A DNA stretch of 35,899 nt from Algorimicrobium echini (GTDB taxonomy: Bacteria; Bacteroidota; Bacteroidia; Flavobacteriales; Flavobacteriaceae), in contig NZ_FOVN01000009.1 in the NCBI RefSeq assembly GCF_900115185.1, positions 1 through 35,899 on the forward strand, read 5' to 3'. Positions 31,883-35,899 of this stretch are shown here, piece after piece. The stretch's first letter is position 1, and each line of letters begins with the position of its first letter. A program made the translations under genes and the position numbers. Under the pieces are notes generated by a model. That model searched no databases. It was not told the DNA's origin and was given only the letters and a program-made list of their open reading frames with translations.

Positions 31883-32614
31883 ATGCATATAATCAAACTT
31901 AATGCCACCGATTCTACAAACTCGTATTTAAGAGCATTAAGCACCCGTAATACACTTGCTGATTATACTATTGTTACCGCAAAACACCAAACAAATGGAC
32001 GTGGACAACGCGGTACAAATTGGGAGTCGGAATCAGATAAAAACTTGATGTTTAGTATCTTCAAGAACGTTTCATTTCTAGATTTTCAAGATAATTTCTT
32101 TATTAGCATGGTAACGTCTTTAGCTCTTATAAAAACCTTGCAACAATTTTTAATACCCAAATTAAGCATTAAATGGCCTAACGACATTTTGTCAGAAAAC
32201 AAAAAAGTATGTGGCATTCTTATAGAAAACACAGTCAAACAAAATGCCTTTGGTGGCACTATAATTGGCATTGGATTAAACGTTAATCAAACACAATTTA
32301 ATGGACTTCCTAACGCCTCTTCTTTACAGTTAATTACCGGTACTCATCTAAATACTGATGAACTCCTACTTAATATTGTTAGTAATTTGAGATTTTACTT
32401 TAAATTACTAAAAACCAATCAAAAAACACTTTTAAAAGAGACTTATGAAGGGTATTTGTTTAGAAAAAACAAACCTTCGACTTTTAAAAGCTTGGATGGG
32501 AATCTTTTTACAGGCTACATTCAAGGTGTTACCAATTCAGGAAATATTCAGATCCTTTTAGAAGACGAAATTATAGCCGAATTTGAACTAAAAGAAATTA
32601 CCTTATTGTACTAA
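31883..32614 (+). CDS. birA: Biotin-[acetyl-CoA-carboxylase] ligase
   Basis: 243 residues. Attaches biotin to carboxylase carrier proteins. The class I (ligase only) form: it lacks the N-terminal helix-turn-helix of E. coli BirA, so it should not be a repressor. The biotinyl-AMP loop is GRGQRG at 39-44 in TNGRGQRGTNWES; SIKWPNDIL, KVCGILIE and GIGLNVNQ follow. The short C-terminal SH3-like domain is present (YIQGVTNSGNIQILLEDEI). Its stop is 1 bp from that of the convergent SRPBCC gene. Confidence 0.94.
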   Translation: MHIIKLNATDSTNSYLRALSTRNTLADYTIVTAKHQTNGRGQRGTNWESESDKNLMFSIFKNVSFLDFQDNFFISMVTSLALIKTLQQFLIPKLSIKWPNDILSENKKVCGILIENTVKQNAFGGTIIGIGLNVNQTQFNGLPNASSLQLITGTHLNTDELLLNIVSNLRFYFKLLKTNQKTLLKETYEGYLFRKNKPSTFKSLDGNLFTGYIQGVTNSGNIQILLEDEIIAEFELKEITLLY

Positions 32615-32615
32615 A

Positions 32616-33011
32616 TCAAACTGCACTAGGCATATTATTGGCCAAAGTTTCAATAAATTTTGAAATGGGTCCTTTTATCATCATGGCCATCATAGCGTTA
32701 AACTCACCACTAAATTGCAGGTAGACTTCACTCGTGTTTGCATCAATCTCTGAAATATGACCTATTAAAGAAAAATCTAGTTTTCCGCCAGCTGCTCCTA
32801 GCACAATTTTATTAGGAGGTACCACTTCCTTCTTCTTTAATACAATTTCTGGCATGCCTTTTAAAGCGAATAAAAATTTATCTTCGCCTAAAACCTCGAA
32901 TTTACTAATGTTCTCAGGCATTAATTTTTCGAAATTTTTAATATCAGACAAGAAATTAAAAACAGTTTCAGAAGACTTATTAATAGTTGTTTTAGGGGAT
33001 TCTAAATTCAT
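32616..33011 (-). CDS. SRPBCC (START-like) family protein
   Basis: 131 residues, no signal peptide. The helix-grip pattern is visible: LESPKTTINKSSETVFNFLSDIKNFEKLMPENI at the start, central beta strands (KFEVLGEDKFLFALKG) and a long C-terminal helix. These proteins bind hydrophobic ligands or act as cyclase-like enzymes; no ligand can be read from sequence. It follows pyrE by 31 bp in the same direction, perhaps co-transcribed. The Met-rich stretch NAMMAMMIKG in the last helix is noteworthy. Confidence 0.8.
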   Translation of the reverse strand: MNLESPKTTINKSSETVFNFLSDIKNFEKLMPENISKFEVLGEDKFLFALKGMPEIVLKKKEVVPPNKIVLGAAGGKLDFSLIGHISEIDANTSEVYLQFSGEFNAMMAMMIKGPISKFIETLANNMPSAV

Positions 33012-33042
33012 AATGTGATTTTAATCGTTGTTTTACTAATTA

Positions 33043-33687
33043 TCAATTAGCATTCCATTCTGCAGGATTGGCATTCCAAGATGCCAAAATAGCTTGTTCT
33101 TTTGTAGAAATATAATTGGTATTAAAAGCTTGCTCTAATAGGGATTCGTAATCACTTAATGTGGTTAAATGAACATGCTCTTTTTCAAAATTATCTTTTG
33201 AAATTTGAAAGCCGTACGTAAAAATAGCCATCATGCCTTTTACATTAGCATGATTTTCTTTTAAGGCTCGTACTGCATTTAAGCTACTTTTACCTGTGCT
33301 TATTAAATCTTCCACGACAACCACATTTTGTCCTGGCTCTAAATGTCCTTCAATTTGATTTTGGCGACCATGACTTTTGGCTTCTGGCCTTACGTATACA
33401 AATGGTAGTCCTAAATACTCTGCAACCAACATACCTATTCCAATAGCACCAGTTGCAACACCTGCAATAACATCTGGCTTACCATATTGCTTTTCAATTT
33501 GTTTAGCCATAGTTTCACGAATGTAATTTCTTATTGGCGGATATGATAATACAATCCTATTGTCGCAATATATAGGAGATTTCCATCCCGAAGCCCAAGT
33601 AAAAGGTTCTTTAGGTTGTAATTTTATTGCATTTACCTGAAGTAATACTTCGGCAGTTTTTCTGGCGGTATCTTTATTAAAAATCAT
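33043..33687 (-). CDS. pyrE: Orotate phosphoribosyltransferase
   Basis: 214 residues. Fifth step of pyrimidine synthesis: orotate plus PRPP to OMP. PRPP-binding motif VVVVEDLISTGKS at 122-134; substrate regions FTWASGWKSPIYCDNR, GVATGAIGIG and YVRPEAKSHGRQNQIEG are typical. The extra C-terminal stretch (ASWNANPAEWNAN) contains a near-duplicate of WNAN. The only sensible start is the ATG at 33687, which lies 5 bases from a -7 box (33693-33700), so the mRNA may be leaderless. Divergent from the NUDIX gene. Confidence 0.96.
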   Translation of the reverse strand: MIFNKDTARKTAEVLLQVNAIKLQPKEPFTWASGWKSPIYCDNRIVLSYPPIRNYIRETMAKQIEKQYGKPDVIAGVATGAIGIGMLVAEYLGLPFVYVRPEAKSHGRQNQIEGHLEPGQNVVVVEDLISTGKSSLNAVRALKENHANVKGMMAIFTYGFQISKDNFEKEHVHLTTLSDYESLLEQAFNTNYISTKEQAILASWNANPAEWNAN

Positions 33688-33692
33688 AGTGG

Positions 33693-33700
33693 CAAAATTA
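33693..33700 (-). promoter_or_regulatory. -7 box directly before pyrE
   Basis: TAATTTTG on the minus strand fits TAnnTTTG. Only 5 bases separate it from the pyrE ATG, which places the transcription start at or next to the start codon. No clear -33 TTG is present. Confidence 0.4.
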
Positions 33701-33815
33701 CACTTTTTTACGTAAACTGCATTTTTAAAATCTGATTTAAAATTAATTTTTTAATTCTATGGCTATCCTATAATTTTTAATATTTTTACAAAACCTAATT
33801 GCAACAATTTACACT

Positions 33816-34397
33816 ATGTATAAAGTTTTTGTTAATGATAAACCTATTATCTTAACAACCGAAGTAGAAAAAGAGGCATCTTTTAAAAACTACTTATTAA
33901 AATCTGTTGCTATCAACAAGGTTATTAAAGAACTTAACAAGAAGTCCGTTAAAGAAGTTCATCTTATACACTCTAAAGAAGAAAAATTATTAAAAAAATT
34001 CCTAAAAAAACTTCCTAATGTTATAGCAGGTGGTGGAAAAGTTTATAACGATAAAGGTGACATTTTATTTATCTTCAGAAATAAAAAATGGGATTTACCA
34101 AAAGGAAAAACCGAAAAAAAAGAAAGTATTGAAACCACGGCTATTAGAGAAGTAGAAGAAGAAACTGGTGTTGAAGGTTTAAAAATCACTAAACCACTTG
34201 AAACAACTTACCACATCTTTAAAAGAAATGGTAAATACAAAATTAAAATTACCTATTGGTTTGAAATGACTACAACCTATTCCGGCACACTTGAACCACA
34301 AGAAAACGAAGGTATCACTAAAGTTGCATGGTTGAATCCTGATGAGACTCAAGAAGCATTAAAAAACAGTTATGCCAATATTAAATTACTTTTTTAA
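33816..34397 (+). CDS. NUDIX hydrolase
   Basis: 193 residues. A 70-residue N-terminal extension of unknown role precedes the NUDIX domain. The full Nudix box is G97-x5-E103-x7-R111-E-V-E-E-E-T-G118-V119. Flanking signatures are VIAGGGKVYNDKGDILFIFRNKKWDLPKGK and IKITYWFEMTT. It hydrolyses a nucleoside diphosphate linked to some moiety; the actual substrate is unknown. The N-terminal extension (MYKVFVNDKPIILTT) is shared by many flavobacterial members by memory. No good terminator on the plus strand follows. Confidence 0.92.
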   Translation: MYKVFVNDKPIILTTEVEKEASFKNYLLKSVAINKVIKELNKKSVKEVHLIHSKEEKLLKKFLKKLPNVIAGGGKVYNDKGDILFIFRNKKWDLPKGKTEKKESIETTAIREVEEETGVEGLKITKPLETTYHIFKRNGKYKIKITYWFEMTTTYSGTLEPQENEGITKVAWLNPDETQEALKNSYANIKLLF

Positions 34398-34569
34398 ATT
34401 TATTTAAATAAAGTCAATCCTCCACAAAAAGCCTATTCCACTAGGCATAACAAACCATAAATCATTCATTTATAATTTTTTACAACACTTTTTTTATGCT
34501 TATTTTTTAAAAAATATTGCTTGCTATTTCTTTTTTGTTTAACTTTATCAAATAATCTTTAAACAAAAT

Positions 34570-35899
34570 ATGATGAAATTAGAAACTACATTCAGATTTC
34601 CCAAATCTACCATCTTACTTTTGTTTTTATTTATTTTTTCCATTCAGTCTTATGCTAATAACAATTGTGGGGAAATTAATGGATTTGAATTTTCAAATGG
34701 TTCCGAAAGCATGGCCATTGAAAATGGAGGCGTCTATAACATTACAGACATACCCTCAAATGCTTTTATTAATCTATTAGTTGATGGCTACTCACAGAGT
34801 GTCCGGTATGCCGTTCGAAATGACAATACCAATGAATACGATTACATTACGGAAAATGTGGAGCCTTACACGTATCCGGCAGGTAACCGTGCTTGGAATC
34901 TAGGAACTGGCACTTTTACTATTCGTGCTGATCTTCACAGATATAACAATGGCTACGGACAGCGATGTGACAGAGAAATGATAACCTTTACAGTAACAGA
35001 AACTTGTAATGCTTTTTCTGGAACTGCAACAGCAACCATGTCTAACGTGTCTTTAGTTGATGGTATGGCTACTATTTCAGCGACACCGAACGGTGACGCA
35101 GTAATTCCAGATGGCTTTACTCTTGGATTTGTTTTAACTTTTGGTGAAGAACTGGTTATTGTGGATGGCGATGATATATCATCTTTCCCAGTTACAGAGC
35201 CTGGAAACTATACCATTCATCCATTTGTTTACAATCCTAATACTTTAGATGTTGGTATTGTAGAATTTGGTGTTACAACTGGTGTAGACGTACTTGGATT
35301 AATCTCTCAAGGTGGTGGCGACATTTGTGCATCTCTTGATGTTGCTGGTGCACCTGTTACAGTTGAAAGCTGTGAAGCTGACGCTGGAACACTTATAGCA
35401 AACATGGACACGGCTTGTTTAGTAGATGGTATGGCGACTATTTCTGCCACATCTAATAACGATGCTAATATTCCAGATGGCTACTCGTCTATTTATGTAT
35501 TAACGCAAGGTGACGGTTTAGTAATTGTTAATGCTGGTGCAGAACCAAGTTTTGACGTTACAGAAGATGGCAATTATACCATACATACGTTAGTGTACAA
35601 TCCAAACACGTTAGATTTAGGTATCGTAGAATTCGGTGTTACAACCGGTTTTGATGTCTTCGGACTTATTATTCCGGGGGGTGGAAACATTTGTGCTGCT
35701 CTTGATGTAGCTGGCGCTCCTATTTCTGTTGAAAACCCTATGGCTGGAACATTAACAGCTGATATGGATATGGCAACTTTAGTTGATGGTGCTGCTACAA
35801 TTTCTGCAACACCTAACGGTGATATCAATATTCCTGATGGCTATTCTTCAATTTATGTTTTAACGCAAGGTGATGATTTAGTTATCGTAAATGCTGGTG
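34570..35899 (+). CDS. Secreted repetitive surface protein (partial, runs off right edge)
   Basis: 443 codons are visible without a stop. The start is ATG 34570 or the adjacent ATG 34573. A signal peptide ends near QSYA30. An N-terminal domain (about 31-145, two Cys) is followed by repeats of about 122 residues: unit 1 at 35005-35370, unit 2 at 35371-35736, unit 3 from 35737 and cut. Each unit contains (L)VDGxATISAT, IPDG(F/Y), VLT, a TIH-x-x-VYNPNTLD-GIVEFGVTTG block and GGG(D/N)ICA(A/S)LDVAGAP. The repeats look like extracellular beta-sandwich units of an adhesin or T9SS cargo protein, but the C-terminal sorting domain is outside the window. Confidence 0.85.
   Translation, partial: MMKLETTFRFPKSTILLLFLFIFSIQSYANNNCGEINGFEFSNGSESMAIENGGVYNITDIPSNAFINLLVDGYSQSVRYAVRNDNTNEYDYITENVEPYTYPAGNRAWNLGTGTFTIRADLHRYNNGYGQRCDREMITFTVTETCNAFSGTATATMSNVSLVDGMATISATPNGDAVIPDGFTLGFVLTFGEELVIVDGDDISSFPVTEPGNYTIHPFVYNPNTLDVGIVEFGVTTGVDVLGLISQGGGDICASLDVAGAPVTVESCEADAGTLIANMDTACLVDGMATISATSNNDANIPDGYSSIYVLTQGDGLVIVNAGAEPSFDVTEDGNYTIHTLVYNPNTLDLGIVEFGVTTGFDVFGLIIPGGGNICAALDVAGAPISVENPMAGTLTADMDMATLVDGAATISATPNGDINIPDGYSSIYVLTQGDDLVIVNAG
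35005..35899 (+). repeat. Tandem 366-bp repeats in the surface-protein gene
   Basis: Units begin at 35005, 35371 and 35737 (third unit cut, and two codons shorter near its start). Units 2 and 3 share long near-identical stretches in DNA around GATGGCTA(C/T)TC and TTAACGCAAGGTGA, which points to fairly recent duplication. Unit 1 is more diverged. Confidence 0.85.

Noticed and set aside
34426-34446. Short hairpin GCCTA/TAGGC with five Ts on the minus strand
   Set aside because: Only 5 bp of stem, no minus-strand gene nearby that it could serve, and no T run on the plus strand after the NUDIX gene.

Overview
The window is a chromosomal stretch from a member of the Bacteroidota, most likely a marine Flavobacteriaceae species. 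Four things point there. The DNA is very AT-rich. Start codons lack clear Shine-Dalgarno sequences. Several promoters carry the Bacteroidota -7 box TAnnTTTG. The gene content is also typical: trpEGDCFBA in that order, a PafA-type phosphatase, SprT-like, VF530 and a repetitive secreted surface protein. I recognise about 45 protein genes, and no rRNA, tRNA or CRISPR array.

Layout. 1-815: the 5' part of an IS110-family transposase (cut by the left edge), its structured upstream region (a probable bridge RNA) and a diverged second copy of part of that region. 815-2500: a membrane-anchored thioredoxin and a class C beta-lactamase-like serine hydrolase. 2501-3358: a gene-free stretch with five 11-bp tandem repeats. 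3359-5547: LysE-like translocator, lipoprotein, YodC-like protein and Hsp20, all on the minus strand. 5940-7222: membrane-anchored endonuclease/exonuclease/phosphatase protein and a microprotein. 7219-9201: a minus-strand thiol-redox group (TlpA-like lipoprotein, redoxin, two rhodaneses).

9298-16449 is the tryptophan operon. A consensus promoter drives a 20-codon leader peptide with three consecutive Trp codons. An intrinsic terminator follows, whose loop can pair with the last leader codons, and then come trpE, G, D, C, F, B, A and a 74-aa membrane microprotein. This reads as a complete ribosome-mediated attenuator and is the best regulatory find here.

16521-20345: a DUF481 barrel protein, a DUF502-like membrane protein, a three-gene minus operon (RhlE-type helicase, DUF6500-like, VF530) and a small 55-aa gene with its own terminator. 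20430-26956: SprT-like protein, mannose-1-phosphate guanylyltransferase, DUF389 membrane protein, MlaF/MlaE-type ABC pair and PafA-type alkaline phosphatase. 26991-31787 (minus): RsfS and FtsH, then, after a terminator-promoter junction, LUD protein, CdsA, phosphatidylserine decarboxylase and an acyl-CoA-binding protein, i.e. a phospholipid synthesis operon. 31883-34397: BirA, a SRPBCC protein, PyrE and a NUDIX hydrolase. From 34570 a secreted protein with about 122-residue tandem repeats runs off the right edge.

Most of the window is conserved core genome. The accessory parts are the IS110 end, the 2.5-3.4 kb gene-free region and the repetitive surface protein. I see no multi-gene system that looks wholly new. 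The candidates for novelty are RNA-level or small-protein features: the trp attenuator, the duplicated IS110 structured RNA, the paired membrane microproteins and the 55-aa gene.
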